Positions 1 to 5,255 of a stretch of DNA of 5,255 nt are shown here, piece after piece (the stretch's first letter is position 1; each line of letters starts with the position of its first letter). The notes beneath the pieces are model-generated. The model was not told where the DNA came from and did not search any database. It worked only from the letters and a program-made list of their open reading frames with translations. Made by a program: the position numbers and the translations under genes. This DNA is from Acidimicrobiales bacterium (GTDB lineage Bacteria > Actinomycetota > Acidimicrobiia > Acidimicrobiales > Poriferisodalaceae), in assembly GCA_030749275.1 (NCBI GenBank), contig JASMKJ010000471.1:1-5255 (forward strand), given 5' to 3'.

Positions 1-584
1 TCTCCTCAACCCCCTTGCTTCAAGTGGTCGGCGGGAAATTCAATGTAGGTCCCGCGTTGCTCGGTCTCTTAGCCGCCATGTTGGGCATCGGTATGTTCAT
101 CGGCTCCCTCGGCGTCGCGCATTATCAGCCTCGACGCCGCGGCCTGCTTTACGTCAGTGGGTCCTATATCGCTTTCGCTTTCATGACCGGTTTTGCTTTA
201 GCGCCGTGGTACGCGGCCTCCGCTGTCTTTCTTGCCCTGGCAGCTGTAGGCATGGGTTTTTTTGGTTCAACCCAGGCAATTCTCGTCATGGATTCTGTGT
301 CAGAAGAACGTCGGGGTCGAGCTTTAGGTTTGTTGAGTAGCGCGATTGGAATGCTGCCATTGGGCATGCTGCTTGTAGGGGAAATTGCCGAAGTGTTCGG
401 AGCTTCAAGAGCGATAACTGTTTCGGTTCTCAGTGGTGCATTGTTGATGACATTGTTCTTGCGGGTGCGGCCTGAGGCTAGCTATTTACATCAAGCGGCT
501 GGAAGTCCGACCATCGACACTGTCCAAGAGCCGGATCTTCCTGCAGATCGACGCCCCGAAGTCTTCAACCTGAAACCGCTTTGA
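1..584 (+). CDS. MFS transporter, EntS/MFS_3-like, C-terminal part (5' truncated)
   Basis: This is the C-terminal half of a major facilitator superfamily membrane carrier. The frame is open to the left edge (first whole codon at base 3), so the true start lies outside; an in-frame TTG at 15 is not a credible start. About five hydrophobic helices are visible, at roughly nt 45-110, 141-206, 207-287, 321-401 and 411-467. They fit most of the second six-helix bundle. The loop SEERRGRALGLLS (nt 300-338) followed by GMLPLGMLL is typical of the MFS_3/EntS group of drug or siderophore exporters, which suggests export of a small molecule; the substrate is unknown. A hydrophilic tail of about 35 residues follows the last helix and ends RPEVFNLKPL, closely matching the tail of the other MFS carrier in this window. 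The gene converges on the esterase gene, with one base between the stop codons. The MFS assignment is firm; the subfamily is moderately sure. Confidence 0.88.
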   Translation, partial: SSTPLLQVVGGKFNVGPALLGLLAAMLGIGMFIGSLGVAHYQPRRRGLLYVSGSYIAFAFMTGFALAPWYAASAVFLALAAVGMGFFGSTQAILVMDSVSEERRGRALGLLSSAIGMLPLGMLLVGEIAEVFGASRAITVSVLSGALLMTLFLRVRPEASYLHQAAGSPTIDTVQEPDLPADRRPEVFNLKPL

Positions 585-585
585 A

Positions 586-1227
586 TTATGTGGTTGCTAA
601 CCAATCCCTGAGATCGGACAACGAAGCATTTGAAATCTCATGACCCATCGGATACTCCGCGTATTCAGGTTGATGGCCGGCTTCAATGAGCACGTCTCGA
701 ATTCGACGTCCCCGTTCGACATCAACCATCGGGTCAAGGGTGCCGTGTTGAATCAACGTGTTGGGAACTAGCGTGAGGTCGTACTCAAAATCTGGTATCT
801 CCTGCAGCATGCCCGACAAGCACGCCATCGCCGCGGGACGGATGTCGAGCTCTTTCCAGAGACTCACGGCGAGCGTCATGGCGCATCCCTGCGAAAATCC
901 GATGAGAACCGTCTCCGATCGGTCGAAACTTCCTACCTCGCATACCGCGTCGATAGTCCCGTCAATTGCTGTTATCGAGGACCGGAAGGTTTCAGGATCG
1001 ACAACCCCGGCGTCGTCTCGTTCGTACCACGCTGCGCCAAAAGGTACGAGATCAATTGGAGCTCGAAAGCAGACAGAGGTGAAACGCCCATCAGGGTCGA
1101 TGTGTTGTACCAGCGGTGCTAAATCGTTTTCGTCCGCACCGAAACCGTGCAGCAGCACCAAAAGCCGATCACCAGGGCCCAACGAACCCACCGGGTTCAC
1201 CTTAAGTAAACCGTGATGTTCCTCCAC
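586..1227 (-). CDS. alpha/beta-hydrolase, phospholipase/carboxylesterase (YpfH-like) family
   Basis: Predicted soluble serine esterase of the phospholipase/carboxylesterase (acyl-protein thioesterase-like) group, which hydrolyses carboxyl- or thioester bonds; the natural substrate is unknown. With the GTG start at 1227 it has 213 residues, near the usual 200-230. LLVLLHGFGADENDL (about residues 22-36) is the first core strand plus oxyanion-hole loop. GFSQG carries the nucleophile Ser112 (codon 892-894), HGTLDP carries Asp165 and PMGHE carries His196, so the triad is complete. The AAWYERDD stretch is also typical of the group. The start is uncertain. GTG 1227 has AGGGGG four bases upstream (bases 1232-1237, minus strand). 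GTG 1266 lacks a ribosome site. ATG 1383 has GAGG nine bases upstream and would give 265 residues, but it overlaps the start of the divergent transporter. The extra N-terminus shows no recognised domain. The gene is divergent from the putative catabolic operon, so a role there (for example thioester hydrolysis) is only a guess. Confidence 0.88.
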   Translation of the reverse strand: MEEHHGLLKVNPVGSLGPGDRLLVLLHGFGADENDLAPLVQHIDPDGRFTSVCFRAPIDLVPFGAAWYERDDAGVVDPETFRSSITAIDGTIDAVCEVGSFDRSETVLIGFSQGCAMTLAVSLWKELDIRPAAMACLSGMLQEIPDFEYDLTLVPNTLIQHGTLDPMVDVERGRRIRDVLIEAGHQPEYAEYPMGHEISNASLSDLRDWLATT

Positions 1228-1350
1228 CGAGCCCCCTGATAGTTCAGCCTTGGGTGATCGCAACACGATAGAGGAGAAGGATGTTTCCCACCAGGAAGTA
1301 TCGGCGACAACTTCGTCTTGGAAGCGACGAAGGTAGGTGACTCGCTTACG
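1228..1350. promoter_or_regulatory. divergent spacer, presumed promoter region for esterase and transporter operon
   Basis: If the esterase starts at GTG 1227 and the transporter at ATG 1351, these 123 bases are the only shared upstream region for both transcription units, so promoters and any operator would be expected here. I see no well-spaced -35/-10 pair and no convincing inverted-repeat operator. The call rests on gene layout alone. If the esterase really starts at ATG 1383, this stretch is coding on the minus strand and the promoters would overlap coding sequence. Confidence 0.3.
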
Positions 1351-2643
1351 ATGTCGGAGAACATGAGTGAAGCAACCGATCATTTTGATTCCCCTCGAGC
1401 ATGGGCAGTTGCTATTGGCGCGTCCATAGCAAATGGAGTTGCCTTCGGCGTTCTATACACATTCGGAGCGTTTGTCTCTTCGATGGGCGAAGAGTTCGAC
1501 ACCAAACTCGGCCCCACGTCGATTGTTTTCGGAGTTTCGATGTTTCTGTTCTTTGGAACGGGTGCCATCTCCGGTCGTTGGGCCGATCGCTACGGCCCTC
1601 GGCCTTTGTTGATCATTGGTGGAACACTTTTTTGTGGTGGCCTTGTAGCAACATCGTTCGTGACGGCTATTTGGCAGGGGTACATCGTTTACGGCCTCGG
1701 ATGTGGTTTTGGTGGTGGGATCTTCTGTTCGCCACTTTTTTCGACCGTGGCCACCTTCTTTGTGAAATACAGAGCTCTCGCTCAAGGCGTAGCCGCTACA
1801 GGTTCGGGAATTGGCACGTTGGCACTTGTCCCGTTCGCCAAAGCGATCATTGAGACGGAAGGCTGGCGGAGTAGCTACCGGATACTGGCTGTGATCTCCG
1901 CGATGGGCTTTCTCGTTGGTTTGGTGCTGGTGCGTCGGTCACCATCCCAAGCTCCAGGGGGCGCGCAGGGTCATGTTCGTCGAGTGATGCGAACTAAGGA
2001 ATTCAAAACTATTTCGGTTGCCTTCGGGCTCATGTCAATGGCGTTGATGGGTGCTTTCGCTTTCGTCATCAAGTTTGCTGAAGATGACGGCATCGCACCT
2101 TCAAAGGCGGCGCTGTTGATGAGCGTTGTCGGTGCCTCAAGCATTTTGGGAAGGCTTTTGTTGACGGCTGTTGCTGGAAAACTTGGGTCGGTTCGTCTGC
2201 TCCAGATAGCGCTTTTAGCTCAACCGGTTGCTTACTTCTTTTGGATCATCGCCAACGGACGGTACTTCCTTCTAGTTATTTTTGCGGCACTGCTCGGCCT
2301 TACGTACGGGGGGTTCGTCGCGTTGGCGGGTGATGTGGTTGCCTTCTACTTCGGGTTGATGGGTATTGGCGCTGTTACCGGCATGCTGTTCTTCTGGTCA
2401 GGTTTCGGCAGTTTGGCAGGGCCACCAATCGTTGGGTTCCTTGCTGATCTATCTACGCTTCGAGTTGTTCCTTTGGGAGCAGTGTTTGCGATGGCGCTGC
2501 TCGGTGCTCTGGTGCTGTTGACCGCAGCTACCAAGCCCGTCAATTTTGAAGCGAACGCACCGACGTCTTCCGCTGCGAGGTCCGATGTGCCGGCTGCAAC
2601 AAGTAAGAGCCGCCCGACGGTCTTTGAACTTGAGCCGGTCTGA
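1351..2643 (+). CDS. MFS transporter, monocarboxylate (MCT/OFA)-like
   Basis: Integral membrane carrier of 430 residues with about twelve hydrophobic segments, probably importing or exchanging a carboxylate. After helix 2 there is a clear MFS motif A, GRWADRYGPR (residues 75-84). The stretch RALAQGVAATGSGIG (141-155) before helix 5 and GWRSSYRIL (171-179) before helix 6 are characteristic of the MCT/oxalate-formate antiporter branch. A hydrophilic central loop lies at about 195-220, and a polar tail (395-430) ends RPTVFELEPV. In helix 8 an arginine (Arg268) sits where MCT carriers have their substrate arginine, but the partner aspartate appears to be Ser264. ATG 1351 is chosen because AGGTG (1335-1339) lies 11 bases upstream; TTG 1318 and ATG 1363 are alternatives. 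The gene ends in tandem in-frame stops TGA TAG. It is the first gene of a four-gene same-strand run, with 58 bases before the amidohydrolase, which suggests it carries that pathway's substrate. The family is secure; the substrate is not. Confidence 0.93.
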   Translation: MSENMSEATDHFDSPRAWAVAIGASIANGVAFGVLYTFGAFVSSMGEEFDTKLGPTSIVFGVSMFLFFGTGAISGRWADRYGPRPLLIIGGTLFCGGLVATSFVTAIWQGYIVYGLGCGFGGGIFCSPLFSTVATFFVKYRALAQGVAATGSGIGTLALVPFAKAIIETEGWRSSYRILAVISAMGFLVGLVLVRRSPSQAPGGAQGHVRRVMRTKEFKTISVAFGLMSMALMGAFAFVIKFAEDDGIAPSKAALLMSVVGASSILGRLLLTAVAGKLGSVRLLQIALLAQPVAYFFWIIANGRYFLLVIFAALLGLTYGGFVALAGDVVAFYFGLMGIGAVTGMLFFWSGFGSLAGPPIVGFLADLSTLRVVPLGAVFAMALLGALVLLTAATKPVNFEANAPTSSAARSDVPAATSKSRPTVFELEPV

Positions 2644-2701
2644 TAGGTGACGGGAAACTACAGTCGTCCGGTAGGGAGCAGATTGCAGAGGGGCGGCGTA
2701 C

Positions 2702-3880
2702 ATGTCGGCAGTTAGTGAGATCTTTCCGGGTATCAGCATTATTGATTCGGATACCCACTGGTCAGAACCGCATGATTTATGGACCAGTTTGGCGCCAGCC
2801 AAATACAAGGACTTGGTTCCTCAGATAAAAGAACACAAAGGTCGTCGCAAATGGGTTGTCAATGGTGACATACCGATAGCTGGGGACTCAGCAGTGAGCG
2901 CCATCATGCCCGATGGCGAAAAGATGCTCGGATTGCGATTCCTCAAAGCCGACATCGATATGGTTCACGCTGCCAGTTACGACTGTGATGCGCGTCTGGA
3001 CCTGATGGATCGCATGGGCATTAGCCACGGGATCGTCTACCCAAATGTTGGTGGCTTTGGAAACCAAAATTTCTTGCGAGTCGAAGATGAGGGCTTGCGA
3101 ATTGCCTGTGTCGAGATCTACAACGACTGGATGAGCGATTTGCAACAGCGCTCCGGTGGACGGATTCTCCCGATGGCCCTGGTCCCCTGGTGGGACATTG
3201 ATGCTTGCGTCGCCGAGGTCGATCGCATGCAGAAAAACGGGGCTAAAGGGATCGTGATGTGCTCCAATCCCCACGACTCAGGTATGCCAAATTTCGCGCA
3301 ACCCGAATGGCGTCCATTCTGGGAAATCTGCGAAGCCTTAGAGATGCCAATCAATTTTCATATCGGAGCCTCTGAGGGAGATATCAACTGGTCTGGATCT
3401 GTTCCTTACGACACCTGGTCCGGCGACGTCAAAATAAGTCTCGGAGGCGCAGCGATTTTCCTCGGCCAATTGCGCTGGATGGTGAATCTCCTAGTGAGTG
3501 ATGTCCCGGAGCGTTACCCAAACCTGAACTTCGTTTCTGTGGAGTCAGGGGTTGGTTGGATTCCGTTCCTGTTGGATGCTCTTGACTATCAGTGCGGTGA
3601 AACGGCACCGGAACATTTGGCCCACTTGTCGATGAAGCCTTCCGAATATTTCAAGAGACAGTTCTACGGCTGTTTTTGGTTCGAATCGAAAACTCTCGCC
3701 CCTGCGGTAGAACACATAGGACCGGACCGAATCATGTTCGAAACCGATATCCCGCATCCAACCTGTCTATATCCACACAGTGTTGAACGTGTCAGGGACG
3801 CAATACAAGAACTCGCCCCCGACGTACAGAAAAAAATCCTTCAAGACAACGCGGCCGAGTTATACGGGATCGAGGTCTAA
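2702..3880 (+). CDS. amidohydrolase family 2 (Amidohydro_2, ACMSD-like) metal-dependent hydrolase/decarboxylase
   Basis: Cytosolic TIM-barrel metalloenzyme of 392 residues, the normal length for this branch. The family includes ACMSD, gamma-resorcylate decarboxylase and various C-C or C-N hydrolases, so the exact reaction cannot be named. The N-terminal strand carries IDSDTHWSEP, giving the D-x-H metal pair Asp17/His19. NFHIG supplies His220 at the end of a central strand, and FETDIPHP supplies Asp349, the usual late metal ligand. The block FVSVESGVGWIPFLLDALDY (277-296) is typical of the branch and places Glu281 where ACMSD-type enzymes have a histidine. SYDCDARLDLMDRMGI (92-107) is another family block. 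ATG 2702 is supported by AGAGGGG (2687-2693) and by the DxH motif lying near the N-terminus as expected. It follows the carrier by 58 bases and precedes the unknown gene by 6, so it is almost surely co-transcribed with the latter. No signal peptide is seen. Family assignment is firm; decarboxylase versus hydrolase is open. Confidence 0.94.
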   Translation: MSAVSEIFPGISIIDSDTHWSEPHDLWTSLAPAKYKDLVPQIKEHKGRRKWVVNGDIPIAGDSAVSAIMPDGEKMLGLRFLKADIDMVHAASYDCDARLDLMDRMGISHGIVYPNVGGFGNQNFLRVEDEGLRIACVEIYNDWMSDLQQRSGGRILPMALVPWWDIDACVAEVDRMQKNGAKGIVMCSNPHDSGMPNFAQPEWRPFWEICEALEMPINFHIGASEGDINWSGSVPYDTWSGDVKISLGGAAIFLGQLRWMVNLLVSDVPERYPNLNFVSVESGVGWIPFLLDALDYQCGETAPEHLAHLSMKPSEYFKRQFYGCFWFESKTLAPAVEHIGPDRIMFETDIPHPTCLYPHSVERVRDAIQELAPDVQKKILQDNAAELYGIEV

Positions 3881-3888
3881 ACCTCGGT
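3869..3888 (+). promoter_or_regulatory. stop/start hairpin, possible translational-coupling element
   Basis: CGAGGT (3871-3876) and ACCTCG (3881-3886) form a perfect 6-bp inverted repeat around the loop CTAA. A U-G and an A-U pair (3870/3887 and 3869/3888) can extend it to 8 pairs. The loop contains the amidohydrolase TAA stop. The left arm holds GAGG, the only visible ribosome site for the next gene, and the right edge touches its GTG start. When folded, the element would hide the ribosome site until a ribosome finishing the upstream gene opens it. That role is inference. A 6-bp repeat with a 4-base loop is expected about once by chance in 5 kb, so only its placement makes it notable. Confidence 0.4.
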
Positions 3889-4444
3889 GAAATCCGTCAG
3901 CCGAATAGTGGATGAACCTGGCAACGGACTAGTCGAAATTTTTCCTCTGTCTACTGACGAAGACGTTCTTCTCCGTTTGTTGGAAAAAGTGTTCGAACGC
4001 TGGCAGACGGTGCAATTTGGTCCGATTGTTCAGGGAGCTGCATACGAAATCAAAGCGCCCTGTGCTCCCCGGATCACGATGTTGGACGGATACGCGACCC
4101 TCGATTTCGACCAGTGGCATATGCATATATGTATAGGGCCGACATATGGAGACCCTTCAAATCCGACCGATCCCGAAGTTGCTGCGATCCGACCTTGTCA
4201 ACGAGCGGAGCTCTACCGTTTGCTGAGAGAAGACGCACCGGTGTCGTGGGGGCTTCGTTTCTACAACGGAGCCCAAGAACAACTTCTCACTGTTCTTTTG
4301 CCGAACCCTTTTCTTGACGAAGATGAGATGCCTTGTGAACCCGACTGGGAACGACTCACCCTTTGGGATGAACTGAGAGAGGAGTTTCTTGATCTCAGCG
4401 CGGACCCGTTCGATCGCTCAGGTCATCGTTTTGTGCATGGGTGA
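3887..4444 (+). CDS. uncharacterised 185-residue protein with HMHIC motif
   Basis: I do not recognise this family with confidence. The protein has 185 residues, no signal peptide and no membrane helix, so it is probably cytosolic. It looks like a compact alpha/beta fold: a helix-rich N-terminal part (about 23-45), then strand-like segments. These include ITMLDGYATLDF (63-74), HMHICIG (78-84), SWGLRFYNG (120-128) and EQLLTVLLPNPF (131-142), and an acidic C-terminus (143-175). His78, His80 and Cys82 alternate on one strand, with Cys59, Cys104 and Cys150 elsewhere, so metal binding is possible but unproven. GTG 3887 is chosen because it lies 6 bases after the amidohydrolase stop with GAGG 11 bases upstream; GTG 3908 is an alternative start. 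The junction is covered by an inverted repeat. Its place between an amidohydrolase and a CoA-transferase suggests an accessory or enzymatic role in the same pathway. The well-formed protein and tight spacing support a real gene; the function is unknown. Confidence 0.85.
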   Translation: MKSVSRIVDEPGNGLVEIFPLSTDEDVLLRLLEKVFERWQTVQFGPIVQGAAYEIKAPCAPRITMLDGYATLDFDQWHMHICIGPTYGDPSNPTDPEVAAIRPCQRAELYRLLREDAPVSWGLRFYNGAQEQLLTVLLPNPFLDEDEMPCEPDWERLTLWDELREEFLDLSADPFDRSGHRFVHG

Positions 4445-4486
4445 CCCTCAGCACGCCCATTGCTTCGGCAACTAACTTTCGGATCT

Positions 4487-5255
4487 ATGGAAAAACCGCT
4501 ATCGGATCTGCTGGTTCTAGATCTCACCAGAGCTTTAGCCGGGCCTATTTGTGGTCGGCTACTCAGCGACTTAGGAGCCCGCGTCATCAAAGTCGAACCA
4601 CCTGACGGTGATCTCACCCGTCTATTGGTCCCTCGAGTCGATGGACTCTCACCATATTTTGTGCAATACAACGCGGGAAAGGAATGCATTTCGATTGATC
4701 TGCACTCCGAACACGGACGAGACCTCTTCCTTCAACTCGTGCCTCAAGCAGACATCGTCCTGGAGAACTACCGGCCGGGAGTGATGGAACGTCTTGGCAT
4801 CGATTTTGACCGACTGAGGGAAGCGAACCCCAAGATCATTATGGGGTCGGTAAGCGGGTGGGGACATGGCAACTCGCGTTCAGATCAAGGCGCGTTCGCA
4901 TCTGCAATTCACTCCGAAGCAGGGGTTACGGAAATGGTGGCGCGGCGACGTGGCGAAGAGCCCCGAAATGACCCGATGTCGCACTCTGATACCTGTACGG
5001 GGCTGCACGCCTTAGGTGCGGTGTTGGCTGCCTTGCACCTAAGAGACCGCACAGGCCAAGGCCAAAAAGTTGAAGTATCGATGGCTGAGAGCACGCTGAT
5101 GATCAACGATCTCGCAGCCATAGAAATGACAGGACAAGACCCAACGGTTGGTTTCAAGGGCGGTCAGAACTGGTCGCCCGTGCTCCGAATGGCCAATGGA
5201 CGTTACGTCAGCCTCACGATCGATATCACGACCAATGACGGCTTCCGTTACTTGA
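4487..5255 (+). CDS. family III CoA-transferase (CaiB/BaiF), 3' truncated
   Basis: Enzyme that moves coenzyme A between carboxylic acids, activating an acid as its CoA thioester for degradation; such proteins act in the cytosol as interlocked dimers. The first 256 residues are present, against about 380-410 for a complete member; the right edge cuts it at base 5255 with no stop reached. LLVLDLTRALAGPICGRLLS (8-27) and DLGARVIKVEPPDGD (28-42) are the classic N-terminal blocks. ENYRPGVMERLGID (93-106) and SVSGWG (121-126) follow. HSDTCTGLHALGAVLAALHL (166-185) then carries Asp168, matching the catalytic aspartate of formyl-CoA transferase, and RTGQGQKVEVSMAEST (188-203) closes the region. ATG 4487 gives the usual family N-terminus, although the ribosome site is weak (GGA at 4481-4483); TTG 4460 is a less likely alternative. 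It lies 42 bases after the unknown gene, in the same frame, as part of the same apparent operon. The substrate cannot be inferred. The gene is clear despite truncation. Confidence 0.95.
   Translation, partial: MEKPLSDLLVLDLTRALAGPICGRLLSDLGARVIKVEPPDGDLTRLLVPRVDGLSPYFVQYNAGKECISIDLHSEHGRDLFLQLVPQADIVLENYRPGVMERLGIDFDRLREANPKIIMGSVSGWGHGNSRSDQGAFASAIHSEAGVTEMVARRRGEEPRNDPMSHSDTCTGLHALGAVLAALHLRDRTGQGQKVEVSMAESTLMINDLAAIEMTGQDPTVGFKGGQNWSPVLRMANGRYVSLTIDITTNDGFRYL

Noticed and set aside
574..595. Possible bidirectional terminator AACCGC...GTGGTT between the convergent genes
   Set aside because: The stem has six pairs including a wobble, the loop is ten bases and there is no T-run on either strand, so it is too weak to annotate as a terminator.
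758..1216. Open frame of 152 codons on the + strand
   Set aside because: It is antisense to the esterase, whose full catalytic triad is intact; the + strand translation is rich in Ser, Pro and Thr with no recognisable domain.
1401..1853. Open frame of 150 codons on the + strand, overlapping the MCT-like carrier
   Set aside because: It is out of frame with the carrier, which shows clear MFS motifs here; the alternative translation is rich in Cys, Trp and Arg, as in a frame shadow.
2644..2701. Internal promoter or terminator between the carrier and the amidohydrolase
   Set aside because: The 58 bases hold only a weak CTAC/GTAG pairing and the ribosome site; no T-run and no clear -35/-10 pair.
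2888..3274. Open frame of 128 codons on the - strand
   Set aside because: It is a shadow of the amidohydrolase, which has conserved motifs across this whole stretch.
4119..4128. Perfect palindrome ATATGCATAT, AT-rich island
   Set aside because: It lies inside the unknown gene and simply encodes part of the HMHIC motif; no second copy or operator context was seen.

Overview
The window holds six protein-coding genes and almost no free intergenic space. Base composition is moderate (low-to-mid 50s % GC by eye), and GTG/TTG start codons appear likely. The gene families present are an acyl-CoA transferase, an Amidohydro_2 enzyme, MFS carriers and a YpfH-like esterase. This fits a heterotrophic bacterium that breaks down organic acids, possibly an actinobacterium of the Acidimicrobiia type. 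That taxonomic guess is inference only, because no marker gene is present.

Layout: (1) 1-584 (+) is the C-terminal half of an MFS exporter cut by the left edge. (2) About 586-1227 (-) is an alpha/beta-hydrolase of the phospholipase/carboxylesterase group, placed tail-to-tail with the exporter; only one base separates the two stop codons. (3) From 1351 rightwards, four genes run on the + strand with gaps of 58, 6 and 42 bases and look like one operon: an MCT/OFA-like MFS carrier (1351-2643), an Amidohydro_2 metal-dependent hydrolase or decarboxylase (2702-3880), a 185-residue protein I do not recognise (3887-4444), and a family III (CaiB/BaiF) CoA-transferase (4487 onward, cut by the right edge).

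The four-gene run reads as a small catabolic module. A carboxylate-type carrier brings in an acid, the CoA-transferase activates it as a CoA thioester, and the amidohydrolase does a C-C or C-N hydrolysis or decarboxylation step. The unknown protein sits between the two enzymes, so it probably serves the same pathway. The substrate cannot be read from the sequence.

The most notable details are a perfect 6-bp inverted repeat spanning the stop/start junction of the amidohydrolase and the unknown gene, a near-identical C-terminal tail motif (RPxVFxLxP) on two otherwise different MFS carriers, and an HMHIC motif in the unknown protein. No RNA gene, CRISPR array, mobile element or convincing terminator was seen. 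No gene-free stretch exceeds 300 bases. I do not see a clearly new multi-gene system.
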